A stretch of DNA of 43,338 bases. Source: Gymnopilus junonius. Lineage: Eukaryota > Basidiomycota > Agaricomycetes > Agaricales > Galerinaceae. Numbering within the stretch: position 1 is the first letter of the stretch; every line of letters begins with the position of its first letter. Shown one piece after another: positions 19,566 through 30,400 of the stretch. The translations under genes and the position numbers were made by a program. Below the pieces are notes generated by a model. That model worked only from the letters and a program-made list of their open reading frames with translations, ran no database searches and was not told where the DNA came from. The DNA is taken from assembly GCA_015501075.1 (NCBI GenBank), contig JADNYJ010000281.1:1-43338 (forward strand), written 5' to 3'.

Positions 19566-19668
19566 ATGATCATCTTCGCTCGCGAGATGATCATTCTCTC
19601 TCTTACTTGTATGAGGACAATCTTCCTTTTCTGATCATCATCCCTTCCGCAGTACCCTATGATGATCA
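19566..19668 (+). promoter_or_regulatory. Two GATCAT hairpins in the LTR U3 region
   Basis: ATGATCATCT (19566-19575) and AGATGATCAT (19585-19594) form perfect 10-bp arms around 9 nt. TGATCATCAT (19632-19641) and ATGATGATCA (19659-19668) form a second pair around 17 nt. Four GATCAT cores lie in about 100 bp, 60-165 bp upstream of the TATA box. This fits a cluster of binding sites, for activation or silencing. Confidence 0.5.
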
Positions 19669-19730
19669 TCCCCTTCCGATCCCCCTTGTTTCATTACCAT
19701 TTCATTATATTATTATCAGCCACAAATAAC

Positions 19731-19774
19731 TATATAAACAGTAGCTAGACTATGATGTACACTAGCTTGTTCTT
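19731..19774 (+). promoter_or_regulatory. LTR TATA box and inferred transcript start / self-primer
   Basis: TATATAAAC lies at 19731. AGCTTGTTCTT begins 33 bp later at 19764 and is the exact reverse complement of the primer site at 19935-19945. In Tf1-type elements the first 11 nt of the RNA fold back to prime reverse transcription, so 19764 is the inferred start of R. Confidence 0.65.
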
Positions 19775-19934
19775 GAGAAATATACATCTCTTGTAACAAC
19801 TGAGATGAACTTGAACCACTAAGGCATTCTTCAGTCAAAGACAATACCTTAGAGGACTTCATCGAACAACCTCTACGACTACTATGCCAGACCTTATCTT
19901 ATCAGATTAGGTTCTGTCGTCAATGTCGTAACAA

Positions 19935-19945
19935 AAGAACAAGCT
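19935..19945 (+). other. gypsy primer-binding site, self-priming type
   Basis: AAGAACAAGCT lies one base after the 5' LTR. It shows no tRNA 3'-end complement (no TGG start). Instead it pairs perfectly over 11 nt with AGCTTGTTCTT at 19764-19774 in the LTR. Confidence 0.75.
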
Positions 19946-19972
19946 CCCACCTCATCCAACGCTTCTGCCTAG

Positions 19973-20314
19973 CAAGCGTTATCCGCCGACATTACGGCTC
20001 GAAGAAGAGGACGATTCGCCGCTAGTTTTAGTGACGAAGAATTCTCTGACCCGAACACTGACCGAACCTCTGATGCAGGCGCGTCCGATGAATTTAACAC
20101 ACCACCAGAAGGAGAGGAACCTCCTCTAACCCAATCAACTTTCTTTGGATCTACCGTCCAAGAACCGGGCCCGATAAGACCTGACTTTGAATCTTTGCTA
20201 GATACTCTAATTAGATCCCAACCCGTCTTCTACCCAACGAACGAACCTGAAATGCCAGAAGGAACCTCTGACACCGCCCCGCCGCCCCCACCTCCCCCAC
20301 CGGAAAAGGAATAG
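19973..20314 (+). pseudogene. gag: gypsy Gag, N-terminal part
   Basis: An open frame after a TAG (19970-19972) reads ADITARRRGRFAASFSDEEF, then an acidic stretch and a proline run (eight Pro near 20285) before a TAG at 20312. It has no ATG before 20252, so the original start has been lost or mutated. The main Gag frame begins immediately after, in another phase. A base lost from the C-rich proline tract would join them. Confidence 0.6.
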
Positions 20315-20373
20315 GAATCATTCCTACCCCCTTCTCCGGAGACCGTTCCAAGGTCAAAACCTTCATCCAAGAC

Positions 20374-21276
20374 TTGGGTGATTACTTCGAATTAAATGGC
20401 GATATCTACAATACCGATGCCAAGAAAATCATATTTACCCTTGGACTTCTCAAAGGAGGAGAAGCGGAAGCCTGGAAAAAGGCTTTCAGAGAAGACCACA
20501 CCACAGACATCAGAGACGCCGCAGGTGTACCAACCGGAGCCATCACCAAGAACTATGGCTCCGCCCTCGAATTTGAAAAAGCTTTCAATGAAGCCTTCAA
20601 ACCGACTGAGACGAAGGACCAAGCGTTCTTCGAACTCCGAAACCTGAAGCAGGGAAAAGCTTCAGCCGCCGAACTAAACACCAAGTTCAACAAACTGGTG
20701 AAAACCGCCAAGATTCCCACTGCAGGGAATGAGAGCGTTTTAATCGACTACTACATGAACGCCCTGAACAATTGGCTTCAGGAGAAGATTATGGGACTTG
20801 ACATCCTTCCTACCACGCTCGTCGCCTGGCAGAGGAAGGCAGTCGAGTACGACACCCATCGAACGAACCTAGCGCGCCTTTTGGGCAAGACCACCGCCAC
20901 CCAGGCGCCGAACGAACGAAAGACTTGGTGGGCTAATATAGCCAGAGGAAACCCCGCCCCACACTACCATGCGGCACCCCGAACGAACCACCGAGACCCG
21001 AATGCCATGGACGTTGACAAGATCGACGTCAATGCCATGACCCAAGAAGAACGAAGCGAGCTTATGAGAAAGGGGCTCTGCTTCCGATGCAAGAAGCCCG
21101 GGCACGTCTCAAGAGACTGCCCTGAGAAGGGCAAGAACAGGAGGAGCCCTCCGCCGAAGAAAAACCCCCTCAAGGGAAGAGCACTCCATGCGCACATCAG
21201 GTCCCTCATGCAGGACCTGACTGAAGAAGAACGTGAAGAAGTATACGAGATGGGAGACCAAGAGGGTTTTCAATAA
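20374..21276 (+). CDS. gag: gypsy Gag (capsid and zinc knuckle)
   Basis: The frame is open from about 20303. TPFSGDRSKVKTFIQDLGD just upstream of the first ATG is the usual start of the retrotransposon gag capsid domain, so the true protein is longer at the N-terminus. The capsid region contains FTLGLLKGGEAEAWKKAF, and one CX2CX4HX4C knuckle (CFRCKKPGHVSRDC) lies near residue 237, followed by a basic stretch and an acidic tail. The frame stops at 21276, nine bases before the protease frame. Gag forms the particle that packages the RNA. Confidence 0.92.
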   Translation: MGDYFELNGDIYNTDAKKIIFTLGLLKGGEAEAWKKAFREDHTTDIRDAAGVPTGAITKNYGSALEFEKAFNEAFKPTETKDQAFFELRNLKQGKASAAELNTKFNKLVKTAKIPTAGNESVLIDYYMNALNNWLQEKIMGLDILPTTLVAWQRKAVEYDTHRTNLARLLGKTTATQAPNERKTWWANIARGNPAPHYHAAPRTNHRDPNAMDVDKIDVNAMTQEERSELMRKGLCFRCKKPGHVSRDCPEKGKNRRSPPPKKNPLKGRALHAHIRSLMQDLTEEEREEVYEMGDQEGFQ

Positions 21277-21284
21277 GGAGATGC

Positions 21285-24200
21285 ATGAGACCAACGTATG
21301 CAACTCCTTCTCTAGATATTTATTCTGTAGTCTCGGCTCGAATTGAAAATAAATCGCTCCAATTGCCCTTTTCATTCGAGACCGAGAACAGAACAAAAAT
21401 CGTTGGATCGGCTCTAGGAGACACTGGAGCAAAGGGGAAGTTCATCGACCAGAACTTCACAAAGAAACACAACCTGGTAACAAAGGCACTAGAAAAAGAA
21501 ATTCGAGTCTTCAACGTAGACGGAACCCCGAACAAAAAGGGAACCATCAAGCGCTACGTCGATCTAAAGCTCAACATCGACGGACAACCCCGAACGGAAC
21601 GATTACTGGTCACCGGCCTAGGAAAACAAAAGATTATTCTTGGTTTTCCCTGGTTCGAAGAAAACAACCCGGACATTAACTGGAAAAACGGACAAGTCAA
21701 ACTCAACAGGGAGATTAGTACTACTTCCCAAATAGAAGAAGTACCCATGAGGAAATCCAACAAGTCAATCAATTGGACGACTCTTCGGACTTAATCATTT
21801 CCTTTTTAGGTAACGAACCCCTTCCAGAAACGAAGGAGATCTGGAATATCCCTGAGGACGACAACGAAATCTGGATCAACGCGAAACTAACTTCCTCGCA
21901 AATCTTCGCTCAGAAGCATGACGTGAAGAAGGAAGAGAAACCGCTCAAGGAAATGATCCCACCGGAATACCACGAATACTTGGACATCTTCGATAAGGAC
22001 ACCGCCAACCGATTCCCTGAATCTCGATCTTGGGATCATAAGATTGAACTCAAAGAAGGTTTTCAACCCAAGGTTTTCAAGACGTATCCCTGACGCCCTC
22101 AGAGGATACCGAATTGGATAAATTCCTGGAGGAGAACCTAAAGAAAGGATATATTCGACCGTCTAAATCACCTATGGCTTCCCCCTTCTTTTTCGTATCT
22201 AAAAAAGACGGGAAGCTTCGACCCTGCCAAGACTACCGGTACCTGAATGAATGGACAGTCAAAAATGCCTATCCCCTCCCTCTGATCCCGAACTCATGGA
22301 TAAACTCAAAGGAGCCAAGTATTTCACTAAACTTGACGTCCGATGGGGTTATAACAACATTCGGATCAAGGACGGCGACCAATGGAAAGCGGCGTTCAAA
22401 ACAAACAAAGGACTGTTCGAACCGACGGTCATGTTTTTCGGCATGTGCAACTCTCCGGCGACTTTCCAGTCAATGATGGACTCAATGTTTAAAGACGTCG
22501 TCCACCAAGGATTCGTTATCATCTACATGGACGATATTCTCATCTTTCACAAAGATAAGAAGAAACTGGAACAGATAACGAAGGAAGTACTTCAAATACT
22601 TCAGGACAACGACTTGTATTTGAAACCGGAAAAATGCGCGTTTGCCCAAACGAAAATTGACTATCTTGGAATGATCATCCAAGAAGGAAAAATATCGATG
22701 GACCCTTCCAAACTCAGCGGAATAGCTGACTGGCCGGAACCGAAGAACGTAAAACAGGTCCGATCCTTCTTAGGATTCGGAAACTTTTACAGAAGATTTA
22801 TTCGGAAATACTCGGAAATAGCTCGCGCGCTTAACGAGCTATTGAAAAAGGACCGTAGCTTCGAATGGAATGAAGACGCCAAGAAATCATTCGAACTACT
22901 AAAACGAAAATTCACGGAAGAACCCGTCTTGACCATGCCAGACACTGCTAAACAATTCCAGATCAAATGCGATGCATCGAAATACGCATCTGGAGCAGTT
23001 TTAACACAACTGGATAGCAACGGAGACCGACACCCGGTGGCATTCATCTCTAAAATGTTCTCTCCCACCGAGAGAAATTATGAGATCTATGACAGAGAAC
23101 TATTGGCGATGATCCGATCCCTCAAAGAATGGCGACACTACATTCAAGGATCAACCTTCACCACGATCATCTATTCCGACCACAAGAATTTGACGTACTT
23201 TAGAAGTACTCAAAAGTTGAATAGACGCCAAGCAAGATGGTCTCTATTCCTCTCGGAATATGATATACAACTGGTCCACCTCCCCGGAAGCAAAATGGTA
23301 CAATCGGACGCCCTCTCGCGAAGACCGGACATGATCCCCGACGAGGATCATGACAACGAAGACAAGATTCTCCTTCCAGAGAATCTATTTATAAATTTGA
23401 TTGACGCTGATCTGCAAATAGAAATCGCCCAATCTAGGAAACAGGACAAAGACGTAGCGGACGCATTGAAACTCCTAACCCAAGAAGGACCTCGAAGCGT
23501 CGCCAAAGACTTAGACAACTGGGAGACAATGCAAATGGAAGGCATCGGGAATTGATCTTTTACAAGAAAAAGAACTACATTCCCGATGACCAAGAACTAC
23601 GCAGGAAAATCGTCGCGATGTACCATGACTCGGTCACCGCAGGACACCCCGGAGAACTGGAAACGTACAACGCTGTATGACAACTGTACTGGTGGCCCGG
23701 AATGCGAACATTCGTCAAGAATTATGTCAAAGGATGCGGACAATGCCAGCAATTCAAGATTAACCGAAACCCGGCGAACCCCTCCTTGCACCCGATTGAA
23801 GGAGCAAAATCCATGAGACCATTCGCACAATGCTCCATGGATATGATCACGGACCTCCCTAACATCGACGGATATGACTCCTTATTGATCGTGGTCGATC
23901 ACGGACTTACAAAGGGGGTAATTATCATGCCTTGCTCGAAAACCCTTTCGCAAGAAGGAGCGGCATTACTCCTACAGGACAACCTATTCAAACGATTTGG
24001 CCTACCAGACAGCATCATTTCTGATAGAGGACCCCAATTCGCTGCCAGAACCTTCCAAGAACTGCTCAAACTTCTTGGAATCAAGTCGAAACTGTCAACG
24101 GTGTATCATCCTCAGTCAGATGGTACCACGGAACGATTCAATCAGGAAATAGAAGCGTACCTCGCTATCTATTGCTCTTCGAACCCGACCACCTGGAAAC

Positions 24201-24883
24201 AACACGTTGGCACCCTGGAATTCATCCATAACGATCGGAGACATGCTGACAGGCAAAGGACCCCATTCGAACTCATGTTTGGAACTAATCCTGTCGCAAT
24301 TCCCACCACTTTTGAAAACACGAAGTTTCCCTCAGTCGAAGAGAAACTGAAAAACCTCATCTCGGACAGAAAGGAAGCCCTTGCCGCGCACGAACTGGCT
24401 AGAGCAAGAATGGCTGAACGACGAAAGTCCAACTTTGTACCATTCAAAGAAGGACAAAAGGTATGGCTCGACTCAAGGAACCTGAAGACACGGTACAATA
24501 AGAAACTGGCACCGAGAAGAGAAGGACCGTTCAAGATCAAACGTGTCCTAGGACCTCTCACGTATCAACTACAGCTGCCAAAGACATGGAGGATTCACGA
24601 CATCTTCCATGCAACATTGTTGATGCCCTACACGGAAACACAGGTTCACAGCCGGAACTTTACTCAACCACCCCCTGAAACGATTGATGGAGAACCAGAA
24701 TACGAGGTCGAAACGATTCTGAACCATCGAAAGTACAGAAACGGACGCTATCAATACCATGTCAAATGGCTCGGCTATCCGATATCCGAAGCCTCGTGGA
24801 AACCCGGGTCAAACCTTGCCAACGCATCCGAAAAACTTGAAGTTTACAAGCAACTTCATCACCTACCACCCTACCAACTATGA
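21285..24883 (+). pseudogene. pol: gypsy Pol: protease, RT, RNase H, integrase, chromodomain
   Basis: Protease (about 21410-21720) has GDTGAKGKFID and IILGFPWFEENNPDINW. The RT fingers/palm start near 22115 ([19 protein letters not shown]) and the catalytic YMDD is near 22527. RNase H follows (KCDASKYASGAVL, about 22965). The integrase zinc region (GHPGELETYN, CGQCQ) is at about 23630-23760, with core residues in SMDMITDLP, ISDRGPQFA and ERFNQEIEAY. A chromodomain ends the protein (about 24690-24850, YHVKWLGYPISEASWKP); it reads histone marks and can direct insertion. Frame changes near 21735, 22090, 22290 and 23535 each fit loss of one base from a short run. One TGA (about 23678) sits at a conserved arginine before QLYWWPGM. 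Confidence 0.95.
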
Positions 24884-25269
24884 ACTCGAACACCGCGTCC
24901 CCCTCTTACTACGACGACACGTTCATGGCTGATCTTTTTACAACAAACTCGAACACCACGCCCCTCTCTCACCAAGACGATACGTTCATAGTCAACACCC
25001 TTACCTTCCCGAAACCGCCACCCATGCCCGAACAGATGAAGATCACTTATTGGGAATGGAAATTCACACAAGAGCTTCCTGCACCAATACCCAATAATAT
25101 AACCTGGAAAAGCGAGCAAGAATGGAACGCCATCGTGACGACCCGAATGATCGATCGAGAGAACGACAGATGGGAAACTGAAACGATCACCCCTGCTAAG
25201 GAGAAGGCCTCAAGGCGCCTGATCAAGAAACTGCGAACAATCCTCGAGGAGTACTTGGAATACTTATAA
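24880..25269 (+). CDS. gypsy accessory ORF, first
   Basis: This 129-residue frame overlaps the end of pol by four bases (ATGA). It contains a duplicated short motif, YYDDTFMADLFTTNSNT and HQDDTFIVNTLT, then a Trp-rich part (TYWEWKFTQELP) and a charged helix (KEKASRRLIKKLRTILEEYL). I do not recognise it. The ATGA overlap with pol suggests translational coupling, or a pol tail that was originally in frame. Confidence 0.6.
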   Translation: MNSNTASPSYYDDTFMADLFTTNSNTTPLSHQDDTFIVNTLTFPKPPPMPEQMKITYWEWKFTQELPAPIPNNITWKSEQEWNAIVTTRMIDRENDRWETETITPAKEKASRRLIKKLRTILEEYLEYL

Positions 25270-25324
25270 AAGGTGAACCAGCCCATCCAGTACTCCTCAG
25301 TTCCTTCATCGCCTCCTACAAATC

Positions 25325-26531
25325 ATGCCTCGCTTCTCTACTCGAACTCGTGCTGTCGCCTCCGCTCCCAACTCGTCACCCTCTGAAATACGCACTCGCC
25401 TTGCCCAAGCAAATGCGCCCTCACTCGAACCGACCCCCGTCCCTTCCTCCTCTCGTGCTAGAATCGAAGTCTGACTCTCCCAGACGGACTCCTCCTCCGA
25501 TTCACCAGACCCGAATGATGCCCCCTCTATGAGGTATCCACCTCCGATCCCCACGGTACACGCCCCCCTTGCTCTGTTGAGGATTTCCTCAATTTACTCG
25601 ACTTCGTTGATTTTCAACAGCTGACCCACAAGGAACTCGAACAGTTCCTTGACCACCCCCGCTGCTACTCGACTGCGCTCGAAGTTCTCATTACCAATCC
25701 CTTCCTTAGGGATACACTCCGCCAGTTCAAGCACGAAACCGACCGAACCCAGCGCCACCGTGAAATAGTCAAGGCGTCTCGAACAAAGTCAACACAACTG
25801 TTCGAGACCCTTACGCGCTTCAGGCTCGAAAGAGCCATTCACCCTCTCCTCGTCAGCAGCAGACGATGAGGAGAACGCCCTCCCGCCGCCATGTCTGCTA
25901 TCAGGTCCGAAGAGGAACCCTTCCTTCCCCCTCTTCTTATGACATCGCCCCACAGACCCATTCGCCCGTTCCTCCTCGCGACGAACGATTCCTCAACACC
26001 GTCTCCATCGACGACCACTCCCCAGGACCCTTTCCGGCACGCTCCCATGCACCACCCCCAACCACGCCACCTGTCACCGCTCCCCGAAGACACCCACTCG
26101 CCACCATGCAGACGACCTCTGCCCAGAATGCCGCCCGTAACCACCCTCCTGCCTACACCGAATCCTCTTCTTTACCAACCCGACCCCACACTCCTTTCCG
26201 ACCCGCCCGAACCCCGACGAACCCCCGACCGAGTCCACGACGGCGCTGCTTTGTTTGCAGCAGTGCGAACCACTGGCAGGCAGACTGCCGTAGCTACCGC
26301 TGCCGCCACTGCCGCCAGTATCATCCTGGCCATAACTCGATCGACTGTAGTCGACGACCGATCCGACGAAGTGACGGGGAGTTCGTAGGATATGCCTATG
26401 AATTCACAGAAGAACAACTGGCTAATGTCGACGACATCGACAACATGCCAAATGACTGGTACGACACGGCGCATGACTCCTGGCAGGGAGAGGAGGCGGA
26501 AAACAACATGAGCGGTGAGCCCCATTATTGA
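25325..26531 (+). pseudogene. gypsy accessory ORF, second: zinc-knuckle protein
   Basis: The ATG at 25325 begins MPRFSTRTRAVASAPNSSPS. The frame is interrupted by a TGA near 25472 and shifts at a C-run near 25565. It continues as a helical segment (CSVEDFLNLLDFVDFQQLTH), a Ser/Pro-rich linker, and then two zinc knuckles at about 26250-26350: CFVCSSANHWQADC (CX2CX4HX4C) and CRHCRQYHPGHNSIDC (CX2CX6HX4C). An acidic C-terminus ends at 26531. The order helical domain, linker, CCHC recalls a second gag-like or nucleic-acid-binding protein. Its function is unknown. It is expressed, if at all, downstream of pol. Confidence 0.6.
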
Positions 26532-26550
26532 AGCCAGGGGCTTCAATTCT

Positions 26551-26562
26551 TAGTAGGGGGGT
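26551..26562 (+). other. gypsy polypurine tract
   Basis: TAGTAGGGGGGT lies two bases before the 3' LTR, the expected priming site for second-strand DNA. Confidence 0.85.
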
Positions 26563-26564
26563 AA

Positions 26565-27024
26565 TGTTACGACTCTCTTTTCCTGTTATCTTATCGCACG
26601 CCCCTCATTTTCTTTTCGTTATCATTTATCAAATGATTACTATTTATAGTTTCTTCATGATCATCTTCGCTCGTGAGATGATCATTCTCTCTCTTACTTG
26701 TATGAGGACAATCTTCCTTTTCTGATCATCATCCCTTCCGCAGTACCCTATGATGATCATCCCCTTCCGATCCCCCTTGTTTCATTACCGTTTCATTATA
26801 TTATTATCAGCCACAAATAACTATATAAACAGTAGCTAGACTACGATGTACACTAGCTTGTTCTTGAGAAATATACATCTCTTGTAACAACTGAGATAAA
26901 CTTGAACCACTAAGGCATTCTTCAGTCAAAGACAATACCTTAGAGGACTTCATCGAACAACCTCTACGACTACTACGCCAGACCTTATCTTATCAGATTA
27001 GGTTCTGTTGTCAATGTCATAACA
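26565..27024 (+). repeat. gypsy 3' LTR
   Basis: This 460-bp copy of 19474-19933 has the same terminal bases and is followed by the CTTCC target duplication at 27025-27029. Confidence 0.97.
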
Positions 27025-27107
27025 CTTCCCTTTTCTATGTGTCTTCCGATGTTCCGATCATTATGATCCAAAGCCTTCCATGACCCTCTGACAATTCTAG
27101 GTCAGAA

Positions 27108-27470
27108 CTATGCCTCATTTTTTTCTGAAGTCATATCATGGTATGGCTTCATGGTCATACTCTGCTCTCTTGATTTTATTGCTAATCCCGTAAATTTCCG
27201 AAGCTGTGGTACTTTAAAAGCTGAGTGCGTTTTCAGTACTTCCTCATCCTTCAGATCTGGACACTTATTCACTTGTGTTTTCTTTGCTTTCGAATCCTTC
27301 AATATGACTTCCCACTCCTCTGCCAAAAATTTACGCAGTTCTGCCATTGTCAAGAAAGAAAATGGTGGTATTGTGCTTCGAGTTAGCTCTGCAAGAAGGT
27401 ACATTTTCAAGCTGACACTTATTGAATCTTGCGACTCATGTTCTTGGCCGGATACATTAGCGATGCTCAC
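27108..27470 (-). other. Unassigned open frame upstream of the JmjC-like gene
   Basis: A 120-codon minus-strand frame with protein-like composition (for example FLTMAELRKFLAEEWEVILK, then QLRKFTGLAIKSREQ) overlaps the start of the plus-strand gene by about 30 bases. I do not recognise it. It could be a gene fragment or chance. Confidence 0.25.
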
Positions 27471-30400
27471 TCTGATTCACCTGGTGCTCCTACCTATGCA
27501 GCCATTTTGTCTGGAGCCTGACCCAGGTAGAACGTTGATCCCCTAGCATATTGACTTGTATTGATGTGCATTATGCTAGTCCGCCTCCTGTTGATGACAC
27601 TGTTGTGTAAGTCCTAAACACTTTCTGTCTTTTTCTGATTTCTGAAAATCTTACTTTTCTAGTCCAAGTCCGTCGGCTGAAGCACCCCCTGTCGAATTGT
27701 TACCTGTCATACCCAAGAATCCCATCGAAGGCATTGATGCCACCCCTCCAGTGTGAGTTTTGGTTATCTTGATTCTGTCTCTCAACTGTTGCTTACAATC
27801 TACAGCTCTGCCGAAGCAGAATCTCAGACCCCCCCAAAGAAATGGAAGTGCGTTTGTAGGGCTCGCCATGCCCTTTCACCTTCCGAGGTCTCGGATATTG
27901 ATATGTATGTTTACCCTATCATCTCTTTGTGTTAAACTCCTTCTAATGGTCCGTCTATCCACCCAGGTCTGCCGCTGATGCCTCTGATGTGAGACGCACA
28001 TCAGGCCGCAAAGGGAGGAAGACAGCCAAGAGGCAGAGACATGCTCGGTCCATTGATGAATATGAAGAAGACAGGTGCATTGAGGAATGTTAAGGTACAC
28101 GCTTCAGCTACTCATTCCTCCTGAAGCTTTGTAGAAAAGGATGATTCCGATGCAGATGAAGTAAGACATGCTTATCGCCATGCACGTCATGTGCCATCCC
28201 AGGCGCCTCGTTATCACAAACCGTACATCTATGGTCCCTCCTTCCTTGGCGTGTCTCAATGGGTGACACATTGTAGGACCGACCCGTCTTCATTGCCATC
28301 TCCATGGAAAGCAAGGGTTCACCAGGGGGCAGATAAAAGACAATTACCGTGTGTTGCTCATCTCAATGTCCTGTCTTATGTACTTATGTTTTGTTAGCTC
28401 TTCTCACCCACGTATTCCTAGTGGTGTCAAATCGTCTCCAGTCAGAACAAGAGGTTCCCATGGCATGTATGTGGTTATATTTTTCTGTCTCAAGATAAGC
28501 TCTGTCCTCACCCTGTGTTTTGGTCTTAGTGTGAAAAGGTGACTTCAACCTGATGCCACTACCTTGTCTGAAGAAGAGCATGTGTAAGCTCTTCTTTTGT
28601 GTTAGCTTGACTTTTCCTTGTGACACCTTTTTTTGGTAGGCTGAACATTACCCCCAAGAAACAGTGCTGCTCTCGCAGGATTGAGATGCCTTCTCCTCAT
28701 TGTCCCTCACCAGCTCCTTCAACTCTGTCAACTGATCCGACTCCACTGTTTGTTCTTTTTCTTTCTTGAGATGTGATAAAATCATGATAATATTTTCTCC
28801 AACTTATCAGGCACATCCTCGATACGTTGCGTGACATCTTGATTAAGAAAGGACCCACAAAGTCAGATGCGCCGCTGGACAGCAGTCCCTCGAAGTCAGC
28901 TCCTGAGGTTGAATCTCCTTCTCTCTCTCTGGAGAAGATCAGCCATGAACAACCGTGAGTTTCATCATGTAGCATTCTTTGATTTTTACACAGCTTGTTA
29001 ACAAAACTCTCCGTTAGCATCTCCATCTCACCTCTGAAGATTGGCGGCTTGGAGCCTTCTCCTGAAATTCCCTCCCCCGAAGATCCTAAAGCGAAAATGA
29101 GGCGCCATGCATTATTCGAGAAGGTCTTGTACGTCAACTCTGCTCTTGACTCGTTCGCGTTTACCTTCATTGCAGGATGTCTGTAGAACCCAGGACAAAT
29201 CCAAACCTACCCTTGGCGACATTTCACAAGGAAGAACCTTGGAAAGGGTTGGCCGCAGCATGCATCTTCCGTCTATTGATTCCCTTCCGGGACTCATGGA
29301 CATTGACATTACTGACAGCGAGCTTGACAGTGACAACAGTGATGCAGAGTCGCTCCCTCGGACTCCTGTCAAGAAGAGGCATGGTAAACCATCTCGACAC
29401 TTGAGAGGAAAAACTCAGAAGGACCGCAAGCACTGGGATATATCTTCGGATTGGCATATATCATCGGACTGGGATTCACTCTCTGATGAAGAGTTGCCAT
29501 GTATGTTTTGATCATCTTTCCTTTGCATAATCCTGAATTTCTCTTATCAGCCGTCGAAGTCAAAGACACCACAGGCGAAATCCCAGCCCTAGCCCATCTC
29601 CTCGTCGATGAAGTTGAAACGATAAAGGGAAGACAAATTGTCTTCACGCCTGGAATCCATCAGGTTGGGTCACCTCACCATCTAGCCATATATCTACTGA
29701 TAAATCATTAGTCCCCCCTAATATTGCCCAAGTAAATGAGATATCAAGAGGGAAGCTCGTGAATTGATGTGAGTTGCAATAAAACCTTGCCATTTGTATC
29801 GACAGTTAACGGTTGCCCAGCAAAGCATTATGAGCTAGTCATTTGGAGAGAGATGCCTGACTCCATCTATCCTATTCAGATCCCAATGCAGGTCCATCGA
29901 CATTGCTGAATGTCACCTCTAATTCTTCGGCGACATCCAGCGTCAATCCTCCTGTGACCGACACAGTCTCTAAGACTGTTCCCTCAGCTGAGATGCCTGC
30001 TTCCGACCCTCCTCCCATCAATGTGCCTGCTGCCAACCTGCCACCAAAAACGGAGCCTGCTTCCAATCCACCTGCAACTGATGCATCTGCTGTCAGTGAG
30101 GCACATAGTGCAGAGCCACCTGCAGCAGTCTCGGCTGAGTCTAACCCATCCAACCCTCCCAATGCAACCTCTTCCGATCCACCTCAGGAAAAGAAAGACA
30201 TTAAAATGAGCCCTTCTGATCCATGGTTTGTGGACTTCCAATCCATTCATTCTCGCTATGTCAAGTAAGTTTCTCTTATCCCTATTGCCAGTGAGCAATT
30301 GACTGATCTGTATCCTAGTTCATTGCCAAAAGTCTGCCGTGTGACGAATCAGTCTCTTTGGGACCCAATGCTTGCAGCTGATTATCCCAACCTCCTGCCT

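Larger units (their letters stand above)
19474..19933 (+). repeat. gypsy 5' LTR
   Basis: This LTR has exactly the length of the 3' LTR (460 bp). I count eight differences between the copies. All are transitions, and seven are CpG against TpG or CpA. It carries two 10-bp inverted repeats built on GATCAT upstream of the TATA box. Confidence 0.97.
19474..27024 (+). mobile_element. Complete Ty3/gypsy chromovirus (Tf1/sushi-like), 7551 bp
   Basis: Two 460-bp LTRs (TGTTACG to GTAACA) are flanked by a perfect CTTCC duplication (19469-19473 and 27025-27029). The order gag, protease, reverse transcriptase, RNase H, integrase, chromodomain defines a Metaviridae chromovirus. The self-complementary primer site next to the 5' LTR places it with the Tf1/sushi group. 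After the chromodomain come about 1.65 kb of extra reading frames with a second pair of zinc knuckles. The LTRs are about 98% identical, so the insertion is young. Gag-pol is interrupted by several one-base losses and one TGA in the integrase. Confidence 0.97.
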
